A stretch of DNA of 64,000 nucleotides from Gyrodactylus bullatarudis. Its lineage: Eukaryota; Platyhelminthes; Monogenea; Gyrodactylidea; Gyrodactylidae. Under the pieces are notes generated by a model. The model had not been told where the DNA came from and did not search any database. It saw nothing but the letters and a program-made list of their open reading frames with translations. Numbering within the stretch: the first letter of the stretch is position 1; the number at the start of each line of letters is the position of its first letter. Both the position numbers and the translations under genes were made by a program. Shown here piece after piece: positions 43,625-54,904 of the stretch. The DNA is taken from the NCBI GenBank assembly GCA_012064415.1, contig SSNU01000256.1, forward strand, positions 1 to 64,000. Reading direction: 5' to 3'.

Positions 43625-45940
43625 AGGTTTGCAAATGTAGCTTCTGCAAACCCGGATATTCACAAACCATATGATAGACAACAGATTGAATGCGAGTCAT
43701 GAAAAAAAAATTCTCTGGGGTTAAGTCCTAACTTTTGTAATTGCCTAAATTTCAGGGTCTTACATAAAGGGAGTAGCGGCCCTTAATTTTTCGATGCTCT
43801 ATAATTTATAGCATATTGACAAGGCTTCAAGTAATAATTCATTCTTCACTTCACTTGTTTTGATCTTTTTCCAATCAGAATTAAAATTGAAATAGTGAGC
43901 TCAATCAGCTGGAAATAGAATCCAGTTGTTTCATACGAGCAAACAAGAATGAAATTCAATGCTTAACCAGTCCTAATTCCTACTTTTATCAATAATAATT
44001 GTGAATAATAAGGCCAATAAGACTAAAATAATCATTTTCAAACTTTATAACCAAGTAAATAGAGTCTAGATATATATATTGGATCAAGAAGAGGTGAAAA
44101 GAGTGGGGATGTACCTTGAAGATTAACAAAGTTGGAAGGATTTGTTGTTTAGTCTACTACTCTAGCGTTTGTATAAAAAAAAGTACAACTGAACTAACTA
44201 AATTCAGTGATAGACGTCAGTTATTAAAAATGCACTTTAAAAATATCAAAAGAGCTAATGAATTTTTGACTGATGAAATTACTGAAACCGGAATCAATTT
44301 CCAAAGCTTTGCTGCATGGTATTCTGAAAGCTATTCTGGAATCTACTGAGGAAGTTATTTGACTATCTCAGAATATCGATACGTTTGGAAGAGGGCATGG
44401 AAAGAGGTTTGTTCCAATTAAAACTACTTAAGAATCTCAGGCTGCATTAGGGAACAAAAATATTATGCCGAAAAAACATAAAAATAAGGAATCAAATTTA
44501 AGAGACCTTGAAAATTGTGAGAAATATCGATCTTAGACCAAAGATAATAACAGAAGTTTTATAAACTAATGGAAAAATTCCCAAATAAAATTTGCTAATT
44601 TAATTTTTAAATTTTTTCATGTAATGAGATAGTCATGGAACATTAAAAGTTATTTTTTTCGATTTCATATCCATTAGTGGAACAAGTTTTGTTCAACAAA
44701 ACACTTTCTTGAGCGATAATTCAAACTGAAAAATACTCAAAATACTCATTTTGGATATGGATTTGTTTTCGAGTTTGTTCTGATATCGAAGAACTCGATA
44801 GAATTTTCCTCTGATGACTGACAAAATTAAGATGTTCGTTTTAGTTTTTGCAAGATTTCAAATAAAAAAGTCTTTTTCCTGACATTGAGAAAAATTAAAA
44901 GATTTTTAACGATTTCACGAAAAATATGAGTTTTGTTTATCAGGCAAGGCGCATAGGAGGGGGGTTAATTTTGTATTAACCTAATTTAAAGTGGTTTAAG
45001 ATGATTCGAAAATTGGAATCTCTAATCAGAAGAATAAAAGAAATATGATAGACATGGAAAGTGGGTCCAGTTGTATCTCCAGTATTGGAGTTTCAATACT
45101 CATAACCCTGGAGAAGAAACGCATCTATGTTTGCCAAACGTGTTTAGATTGCTTCTTTACTAGTTTATAAATTAGATTCACGCTGAGGCAAGATGTGTGA
45201 CGAGTTAGAGATAATAAAAGACTTGAGAAGTTAAACTTTACCAAAGAATCAAGTTTTTATAGCTCAGAGTTGCTGAGAAGTATTCTTAAATAGCACAGAA
45301 ATGATAAGTCACAGTCTAATGAGAACACTGTATTAAAATTATACAAATGAATTGTGATATCAAGATATTTTTCGAATCCCTTAGGGGGTTGGCGAAATGC
45401 TTTTCTAACTAATCTTGTTATATGATGAATTCTCAAAAGGATTACAATTATAACATAGCAGTTCTTGTGTTTTTATTTGTACGAAATCTGGTCGATTCTT
45501 TAGTAACTTGAGAATGATAGACTGTTTCAAAGATTAGAGAGAAACAGACGTATTATATTATAGTTATTAACATAAAATTCCGATTTAGCACGAACGTGTT
45601 GAAGTTTTTGTGTTGTAATTTAGGGTTCTCCAGATTCAGAAAGATTCCGAAAATTTCTATTAGAAATCCTAGATAAATCTGTAATCGAATAACAATTCTT
45701 TTTTATCATGTCTATGCAATCTATCTTATGGGTGGGTTGAAATAGTTAATCCTTGATCTATTGTTATCAAAGCTTGAAGAATGATACATAGGTCCAATTA
45801 AGATCCTAGGTATCCTTAGAGATGGTTTTTGTGAAAAAGAAGAAGAAGTTTGAACTTCGAACTGATATGAAAGCAGAGCGTGATCCAGAGAGGATTAAGG
45901 ATTAAAATATGTCAATTAAAAATTTTGTTTTCTCCAGATC
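43625..45940. other. Intergenic, no supported feature
   Basis: AT-rich. A 77-codon frame at 44116-44349 has no recognisable domain. No RNA gene or bounded repeat was found. Confidence 0.4.
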
Positions 45941-45949
45941 CTGAAAGAA

Positions 45950-46640
45950 GGCCTCATCTGGATCAAAATCGATGGGAATTTATGATTTTTACAAAATTCT
46001 TAACTTTTTGATCAAGATTTTTTGGAATCTAGATCATGAGGCCCTCTTTCACGATACTGAGAAAAAAAATTTTAAGGAAAATACGGCAAATTTTAAATCT
46101 TTAAATAGCACCAAATTCCTAATTTTTTGAATTTTGAGTTGAAAATTTTTGCTGATTTGAATGTGAGAGAGTGATCAAAAGTTGATTTTCAGGATCACAA
46201 TAAGACAAAAAAATCGATTATTGTCATTAAAATTTTGATAAATTCGTCATTTTTCTGGGATATTGAAATATCAAATTTCATCGACTTTCAAGTAGGGAAA
46301 ATGGTCAAAAAATCAAAATTTGATTTTGACACGATTATGGGGTGATCCAGATCCAGTATATTTGATTTCTTTGACTAATTTTGATCCTGAAAATTAACTT
46401 TTGATCACTCTCCCACATTGAAATCAGCAATAATTTCCAACTCGAAGTTCAAAAATATGGGAACTTGATGCTACTTGAAGATTTAAAATTTGCCGTATTG
46501 ATTTTTACTAAATTTTTTTCTCAGTATTGTGAAACAGGGCCTCATGATCTAGATTACAAAAAATCTCGATCAAATCCTATTTCTTGATCAAAAAATTAAG
46601 AATTAATAAATTACCATCTTCATATTAAGTAGGTGTACAA
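45950..46640. repeat. Long palindromic copy of family A
   Basis: Almost the whole 690 bp is one imperfect palindrome. Left half: TTACAAAATTCTTAACTTTT, TGATCAAGATTTTTTGGAAT, CATGAGGCCCTCTTTCACGA, AAATACGGCAAATTTTAAAT and AAAGTTGATTTTCAGGATCA. Right half gives the same blocks reversed: GATCCTGAAAATTAACTTTT, AAAATTTGCCGTATTG, ATTGTGAAACAGGGCCTCAT, ATCTCGATCAAAT. No coding capacity. Confidence 0.7.
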
Positions 46641-48644
46641 TGTACATCTTAATTTTCACTTCTCTTTTTCTCGTTTTAAGACCCTCATTTTAAATGTACA
46701 TTCATTCAACAGTCATTAGTGGTATTGCGAATTATTTTTGACAGGAGAACAACCATAAATATTCTGAGCTAGAAACTTGATTTTTTAAAATTTTTCTCAG
46801 CTCGATGTAACGAATCGATTAATACTCGAATCAAAATAATCTGAATATGACATGTCTGATATAGGCATTTTAGGCACTTAGGAGAACGCAAATATATTTT
46901 GAATTAAAAACGGTTTTCAATTTCTTTATCAGGAGAGAAAACTGTACAAAATATGCGAAAAACATGCGAGTAGAAAATTTTGTGTACACCGTGATATCCT
47001 ATAGGAGATGATTTTGATATGGGTAATTTATTTCAGCCCTCTTCTAATAGTATGAATAAAACATGTAAAACCTTATACAGTCGGTTACAAAACTCACTTG
47101 GTACGGTTTTTCAAGAAACTGCGATAAAATGTTTGGTCTATTCATGTTCTATTCCAGCTAAAATGCATTAAATAACACGCAAAGCCGATAAAATGTTCTA
47201 ATATTCATCAGATTGAATTTCTTTCGGAATATTTTTGAGTAAAGCTTGAATATCAGCTATTCAAATGAAAAATGATTTCAACCTATCTATGAAAGAATAA
47301 ATTATTTCCAAGAAATAATTTAATATGAAGATAGACAATACACTTTAACAATGTGTTAAACTATTCAGTGTCACGTGTCAGAGTGTAACTAAATTTTCTA
47401 TTGTTAATTGGTAAAAAATCATGAAAATTTTTCGTTCCTTTTTTTTGATGTTCAGACTGTGTAAACTTTCGCTTATCTCAGAAGGACAGCCTGATTAGCG
47501 ATCTTTTTGTAAAGCTGGAAAAGATGAGAATTTACTATTTTTCTTCTCAGTCAGGAACACAAATGTATTTTTTAAGATTTGCAACTCGAAATTAAATTCT
47601 TAATTAACTGAACATAAATCAAAATTTCCACGCGAAAAAATCATTCCAAAGGTAACGCATGTAATCAAATTGATTTCAGACATATACAAAAAATCAAAAA
47701 ATTTATGAATGCAAAATAGGAAAAATTGATTTAAAAGTGGGAAAGGGATCAAATATTGATTTTCAGGATCAATATTAGCCAAGAAAGCTGACTAGCACCC
47801 TCAAGTTATAGATAGTTACCCCATTTTCGAGAGATTTTGAATTATCGAAATTGCATTGATTTTCAAGTAGTGAAAATGATCAAAAAATCTAAATTTCGCT
47901 CCCAAATGATAATGTGATTTTTTTTCTTCAAATGGTAAAAGTGGGCAGCATGAGTGGGATTCCAGAGAATCTTTAACAAATTCAAATTCTTGATGAAAAT
48001 ATCGAGATTTCTGTAAAAATCATAGATTCCCGACTTCATATCAATTGGCTTTATTATAATGAAGAACCATTTCGCCAATTCCCAAAGAAAAAGGTCAGAT
48101 CTGAGATTTTATTACCAACCAAGTTCTAATCCTATTTGACGTTATCTGCTTTTATTCTCAAGCAAAATTTACCCTAACCTATTGTAATAATTTTGAATTG
48201 AACTCTAGGCAATACGTCTCATACTGTGTTCTCTAGGCTGGGCACATGGATCTCGCGTCAATGGCGAAATGGCTCGATGAGAAACAATAGAAAAAAATCT
48301 AATCAGTTATGAAAATTTTAATAAGAAGGTCTTGAATTGGTAGAAAACATGAAAAAAGGATCTGCAAGAAATTCGAAAATCATCTGCTTATTGAAGATAC
48401 GAAAAAGCCACGACTCAGAGAAATCAATTTCATGTCTGATATGAGACATGACCAATTCAAGATTAGTCAAATCATCACAATCGGATAATTCATGGAGTTA
48501 AAAATAGATTTCTCAGATTATCAGGAAATACTTTTTTCTATAGTTGCTTAGGTAATAAATATATCCCACACGAACGTCTTATTTGATCAGCCCATGTCGC
48601 TGAATGTTACAGCTCACTAATGGATCTCACCGAGACTGGCACGA
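46641..48644. other. Intergenic with family A single-arm copy
   Basis: A family A copy lies at about 47730-48060, sharing CATTTTCGAGAGATTTTGAA with 3.3 kb and TTTTTTTTCTTCAAATGG with 51.1 kb. The rest shows no supported feature. Confidence 0.45.
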
Positions 48645-48863
48645 AAGAAACTCACATAGCATTTAGAAATAATCCAAGTATACTTCTTTTTGGTAGACAT
48701 CTACGCGCGTTTCGTCCTCTTTTTGGACTCGTCAGTATGCCACAAACTGGGATTTGAACCTAGGACCTTTCGCATTGTAGTCCAATGCTCACGAGTTCAA
48801 AAGTGGACGAAACGCACGTAGATGTCTACCAAAAAGATGTCTAAATGCTTTGTGAGTTTCTTG
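48645..48863 (-). ncRNA. Inverted repeat with hammerhead ribozyme core and tRNA-like centre
   Basis: On the minus strand, 48735 down to 48709 reads CTGACGAG-TCC-AAAAAGA-GGA-CGAAAC: the CUGANGA and GAAA core of a hammerhead with a paired stem II, continuing into GCGCG and TAGATGTCTACC, which offer GUA or GUC as cleavage triplet. UUUGUGG upstream can pair with CCAAAA downstream as outer stem I. Immediately 5' (minus strand, 48790-48739) is a truncated tRNA-like sequence: GAGCATTGGACTAC, AATGCGAAAGGTCC and B box GGTTCAAATCC, then a GTTTGTGGC acceptor strand. The plus strand at 48788-48863 is an inverted second arm with CTCACGAG, GTGGACGAAAC and GCACGTAGATGTCTACC, so a mutated hammerhead faces the first. 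The arms extend to AAGAAACTCACA on both sides. Confidence 0.65.
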
Positions 48864-50960
48864 ACTAAGAATGTATTCTCCGGACCCAGAGCGTGTTATG
48901 TCTTGAGACCGAGATAAGAGCATTATACGAGTCGATATGAGGAAAGAGAGAGTGTAGAAACCTATACACGTTCTATAGTTAGACATTGAGAGTTATTCAA
49001 ATTATTCTTCTAACCTTCAACTACCTTGGTTTATGTGAGCCGTTTCACCTCGAAATAGATCAAAATTGTAATAAGTATTGTAATAACTAACTTTTTACTA
49101 ATAAGATTCCAAAAATGAAAAAAAATCCTAAAAAAGATACTAAAAATCGAATAAAGGAAAGAGATGATGCCAATTATTTCACAAATAAGGCCTTTATTTC
49201 CATAAATAATTGACATCATCTTCTTCCTTTATTCAAAATGACTTCGGTGACTCAGCTCAAAACCAATGTTTCTAGATATCTCATATAACTAAAAATCGAA
49301 TATTTCTCGAAATGACTAGAAATTCGAGTCATTCTTCTGTGTCTTGATGGGTTAATTCAAAGAAGGGATTTAGAATAAAATGATCCAGAAAACGAGTACA
49401 TCAGAAAGCGAAGAAGAAATGTAGCTAATCTCTTCTATAGGTTAGACCTCAAAGAGGTTAGAATCAAAGGGAATACTGAATAATGAAATGAAAAATAAAC
49501 ATGAAAAGATATCTGAACCGAATATCTCTTGTCCTTGCATTCAGATGGGAATGAAAAGTGTCACCTTTCCTCATCGAATCCAGTCACCCTCACTGCATGA
49601 ATTCGCTTGCATGAATACAATTCCTTTTTGTTAATAAATATCAACAATATAGTAATACAGTTCTGTTATCTTCATTATGGGTGCAGTGAAAAGTGCAAAT
49701 TTACCATTCAACACGAGGGATGAAAATGTAAAACTTTGATGATCCCGGCTTCCATTACGATTTTCACGCGAAGGAAAAAAAGAAGAAAAGGGATTCTTAT
49801 CTCCTTTCTGATTAATACCCATGATTGATTTACATTGCAGAGTGATGAAAATGTCTCATGTATCTATCACTTGAAAAAAACTGTTTTCTGTGGTAATGTC
49901 CCAGTGTCTGTGGAAGTATTCAGAATTTTTTTTGTCAATCATCATATATTACATCTTCTTTTCTTTTTACTAAACAGATGTATAAGGATTCCGTGTAGAC
50001 TTTTACAGACTGATTCTACAGTTTAAGCTAAACTGTTTTCTCAATTAGAAGACGTTGACAAAGAAAGTGAGCAAGACCCCTGAATAGGATTATGCAAATT
50101 ATTATAATTATTGACGCCAAAATCCCACAATTTCGAACTTTGAGCTGAAAATTTTCATTGATTTGAAAGTTGGAGGCTGATCGAATAATAGACTTAGGTA
50201 GACTTCGGACCATATGTTTTATACATTATTCGATTTTCCCTGAAAAGCCCGTTCAGATTCTGACCCAGGCTAGAAATCGAAAATCAACAAAATCTATCTC
50301 TAATGCCAGGTGCTTAGCAAATTTCTGTATCGAAATCCGTTGGCAGGGAACATGACGAAAGGTTCGTGCTTCTAAGATGGTACTTGGCTAAAGTTCATGA
50401 AGATTTATTGAAATGTATCCTAGGAACCGCTTAGTGTCAAAAGTAGAACCATCCTATAATGGCTAATGAAGATTTTTCGAGATTTATCTTCGGTTGTTTT
50501 AATCGAATAAATTTGCATATGCCTTCATCTTTTTTGCTGATGTCTTCTTTTTATGTGTTTTTTTTCAAGATGGATGATCGTTATCTGTAGATGTAGAAAA
50601 GTGTGATCAGAAAAAAGGCGAAAAATCAACGTTTTTTATAGCCGTTCCTTTTTGCTTGAAAAATTATTAGAAAGAGAAACCTTTTTCTTTTATTTAGACA
50701 AGTAAATAAAATAATTTCTCGATTGTCTTGTCTAGAAAACAAGGCATCCTAAAATTTCTATTGAATGCAGTTTTTACAAAATAATTCCATACGAAAATCG
50801 ATAAGGTCTGTAAAAGAAAAACTGTTGTAAATAAGTAAATAGACAAGGCATGATTTACAGCGTGTTTTTTGATGAAGCAGATGGTACAGATTTATTAACG
50901 TTATTATCTCGTTCTAGGTGCTTAGGTGATATATCCCACAGGATCATCTTATTTGGAAAT
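48864..50960. other. Intergenic, scattered repeat fragments
   Basis: A short family A fragment at about 50114-50185 (TTGACGCCAAAATCCC, TTTCGAACTTTGAGCTG). Otherwise AT-rich DNA with no supported feature. Confidence 0.4.
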
Positions 50961-50969
50961 GAATTTAAA

Positions 50970-51240
50970 TCCTAAAAAAACTCTTTCGATCAGCCTCCCA
51001 CTTTCAAATCAATAAAAATTTTCAGCTCATAGTTCGAAAAAGGCGAATTTTGGCGCCAAATGGGAATTTGAAAATGACCATGTTTTTCATAAAAATAATT
51101 TTTTTTCTTCAAATGGTAAAAGTAGGCAATATGAGTAGGATTCCAATAAATCTTCAACAAATTCAAATTCTTGATAAAAAATATTGAGATTTCTGTATAT
51201 TTCATAGATTCCCAACTTCATATCAATTAGCTTTATAATA
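50970..51240 (+). repeat. Dispersed repeat family A copy
   Basis: Shares TTTTTTTTCTTCAAATGGTA with 47.9 kb, and CAAATTCTTGAT, GAGATTTCTGTA and CATAGATTCCCAACTTCATA with both 47.7-48.1 and 3.1-3.5 kb, ending in ATCAATTAGCTTTAT. Noncoding. Confidence 0.65.
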
Positions 51241-52067
51241 GATTATGAATTGTCCAGTTATTTTTCTCTGTAAGATGCTAATCCATCTTTTTTTGGACGT
51301 CAAACGAGCATCTTCTAATTAGACATACAAATCTGAATTCTGTCTTAATATAGATTGAGAACTGTCTCATTTTTTTCTATAAATAATTTTGTAGAATAAA
51401 TAGATTTACTGAAAAATTTATTTTTAACAAGATTTTTAGGACGAACTGACGTGCTAGTCAATCAATTCTTGTTTGTAAAGATAAGACTAATCCGAATTTC
51501 AAATTATCATTATTCTAACTGACCAGACTTAGATAATCTTATATATTTGTCTTATGATATTGAAATTTACAGAAATCCTCCCTATATATTAAGCGTTAGA
51601 AGGGGAAATTTCCCACAAAAGCAACTGCTGTCTTGTAATTTCCCACATTTTTTTTCATACGAAATTCTGACTCTGGTACACACTGGTAGAGAGAGAGAGT
51701 ATGAATATCTAACTCTACACACCAGGAGAAGAAGAAGTGAACTTCTCTTTAGAAAATAATTTTCACAGACTAGGTTGCATTTTTATTCTTAACTAGAATT
51801 TGGTCAATTTTAACTCTAGACAAAGGACTGTTTCATCCACAGTAATCTAAAGAAAAAAATATGCCCATCTAATCCTATTTCGAAGGAGATAGCTAGCACT
51901 TTTTTGTACTAAATTGTTGTCCATTATAATATAAATGTATATCATATAATTCATCACTTGAAGAAAAATTAAGAGTAGAATAAAAAACATTACCCTGATA
52001 AAAATAGTTTGGAATATTTCGAATACATTTCTGGGATTAGTGGAGAAACACTTTAGATTTATATCTA

Positions 52068-52691
52068 TTGTAGCTAATTCTTACTGAACTGCTAATTCGT
52101 ACTTGAGTATAAATTAGCAGGGATTGCTCTGCTAATTCGTACTGAAAGGGCAAAGGGGACCCCGAATACATCGCATAGACCAAGTGTATGCTTAATCTTC
52201 TATGCAATTCAACCTTTCTGTTTCTGATCTTGATTTGTTCTCATCTATAATTTTTTAATTTATTTTTCACGCTTCATTCAAATATAGAATTTCTGGATTT
52301 TAGAGTTTTTTTAAAATGATTTATAAAGATCGAAAATATATCTTTGATTTTAGAAAAATTATGGATTTAATATGAATAAAATTCTCTATTTGAATGAGTT
52401 TTGCAAAAAAATATTTGAAAATTATACAGGTGAATCCCCCCCCTGAAAATAGATCAAATTAAATGTAAATGAGAACAAATCTCTTACAGAAACTCCAGAT
52501 ACGAAGCTTAATCTTTTCAGTACGAATTAGCAGGGATTGCTCTGCTAATTGACACTGAAATTATTAAGCATACACTTGGTCTATGCGATGTATTCGGGGT
52601 CCCCTTTGCCCTTTCAGTACGAATTAGCAGAGCAATCCCTGCTAATTTATACTCAAGTACGAATTAGCAGTTCAGTAAGAATTAGCTACAA
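52068..52691. repeat. Foldback element with 129-bp arms and nested repeats
   Basis: Left arm 52068-52196 and right arm 52563-52691 are near-perfect inverted copies. Ends are TTGTAGCTAATTCTTACTG on the left, mirrored on the right. Each arm contains the word GCTAATTCGTAC repeated and a small inner palindrome (TTAGCAGGGATTGCTCTGCT). A further copy of the inner motif lies in the spacer at 52518-52560. A diverged relative is at 57150-57207. Noncoding. Confidence 0.72.
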
Positions 52692-54904
52692 CATGTCTAA
52701 GAATAAAAATCAAAAAATATCTGAGTTTTGATTAATGAAATGTTTTTGTGGTTTTCTAGGCATAGCATAATAGAACAAATGAAAAGTTCTTGTCTGGCTG
52801 GTATATACAAATATGTATCCAGGGTTTGGCTTTAAGGTTTAAAATAACACTGCACCCGCAAAATGATTCGAGTATGTTCAAAGTTGAAGAGAAAATTAAC
52901 TTAGGGATCTCGTCCAGTAAACCGGAATTTTTGAAAAGAGACGAATTTCAAGACAAAATCAAACCTAGAAAATAATACAATTCTGGTTAAAAACTGTGAT
53001 CAAGGATTTAAATAAATTTTTTTCGTTTTTTGATCCTCAATGAGAATCTAAGGCATCCTATTCCTCAATAAGGAAGGATACGATGTGACATAAAATACCA
53101 GTATAGTCCAATTTGGGGTTTTGTCAGTTGTATACATCCGTTATCAGTAGGGCCTCAAAAACGTACTATTTGATCTATTCTTACTCTAGACAATGGACTG
53201 GCTGAGTTTTGATAATCTGAAGAAAAAATTTAATCAAAAAAAATTTCAACTAAAAGGATTTATTTTTTCAAAGGGTTGATATCAAAATCACCTTAAAAAA
53301 ATAGTCTTTTCCAAAAATAACCCCAATTAAAATTTCAACTCTTTCCCTCTAATCAATAATTATTCTCATTTAAAAATTCCCTAGCCTACATTTCTTTCAC
53401 AATTATCGTCTTAAATACTATTAATTATGACCAATTTGCTGATAAAATTAGCTATAATAACACACAAGGACGCAATACGATCTTGATCTAAATTTTGTGC
53501 TGATTTCAGATCTGTAATTTTATAATCTAAATTAGATTGTGTTTGGTTTTTGAGATAAATTGTAAAAACTGAATTTGAAATCAAAACATAATTTCAAACG
53601 ATTAAATTTTTATTAAAATAAAAAATTCAATTCAATAATTAGGCATGTATCTCTCTAACCTTAATTCGAGTGGTAGAAGTTTTATTAATCTTCAGTAGTG
53701 TATAAAATGGAAAGATGACTATAACTGAGTGTGAGATTAAAAGGGGTAAAAATATACTAGAACGAAATGATTTTTTTAATTCTAGACAACTTTTTTCAGA
53801 AAGAGCAAAGTATTTTGAAAAGTCGAAGAAAATATTTAAAAAACTCTTTTTTCTTGAAAGATATGAGTGTTTGAAGTTAAAACTTATGGAGAAAATTAAC
53901 TCCAAAATCACAAAATATTCGACAAAAACGTAGCTGGAATGCGCAATTTTTTATTTCGGGCGACATTCAAGGTATCGTTAGATAGATAAATTAAATTTTG
54001 TTTCTAATGATACCTTGAATTTTTATCAAGTACTGATTTTGAGCTTATTTTATTCGGTACTATTTTTAAGGCCCTAGTTATCAGCGTATTATGCACACAA
54101 AATTATCAATCTCAGCGAGTTTTTTTTGAAAATTTTTCTCTGGGTCTTTAAGACTTCATCTTTGCGTCGTGATTTTGTTTAATTTCAAATCATAATGATT
54201 GTTATTATCAACTTATTGGACCTTAAGTCAACTAAGAATTACTTTGGAAGCGTAATAAATAAAATGGCATATCAGATTTGGGAAATTTTCGAAATAACTC
54301 ATAGACGAGTCCACTGTGTTAATATATCTCGGAGAAGGCCATTTTAAGCAACAGGGAATTAAATAAAATAGAGCGAATTGAAAACACTTTGTGGAAATAG
54401 TAGAATTTGCTTTATTTTTTGCTCTTTTGATAAAAAATTATTCTTCAAATTCATTCTCATTATTATTCTGACGAGATTGTACACAATTTTAATTATCAGC
54501 TTAGTATACAAGATAATGTACAAGACAAGTTTTTGTTTACGCATAATAAATGCATAATATATATGGGATAAATACGAAAATACAATTTTTCTCAGGAGAA
54601 AAGCAATTGTGTGAAATTATTAGTACATACAAGTAATATATATATATATTTAGAGTATACATTTAGAAATGGAGTAGATGGTGTTCAAGTTACAGTTTTA
54701 GTGGGGAGGGGGGAGTCTTTTTGGAAAAATAATCTCAAACATAATAATAAGAGTTTAATCGTTTAGGTAATCTTGTAGACTCCTGTTTCATCTTTATATC
54801 TATAATAATGGGTTTATAATCTCAATATATAAAGATACATGAATATGAATGCAAATGTAAAAAAAGAGTGAGTTATAATGTTTGCTTAGGAGAGAAGAGT
54901 TTGA
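52692..54904. other. Intergenic, SCAI 3' flank
   Basis: AT-rich DNA with a 17-bp hairpin at 53965-54020 and an (AT)n tract near 54638. Opposing open frames at 53639-53933 overlap each other and lack family features. No AATAAA was found close to the SCAI stop on the minus strand. Confidence 0.4.

Noticed and set aside
53639..53933. Two opposing overlapping frames of 90 and 72 codons
   Set aside because: They are antisense to each other, Lys- and Phe-rich as expected from AT-rich DNA, and show no family pattern.
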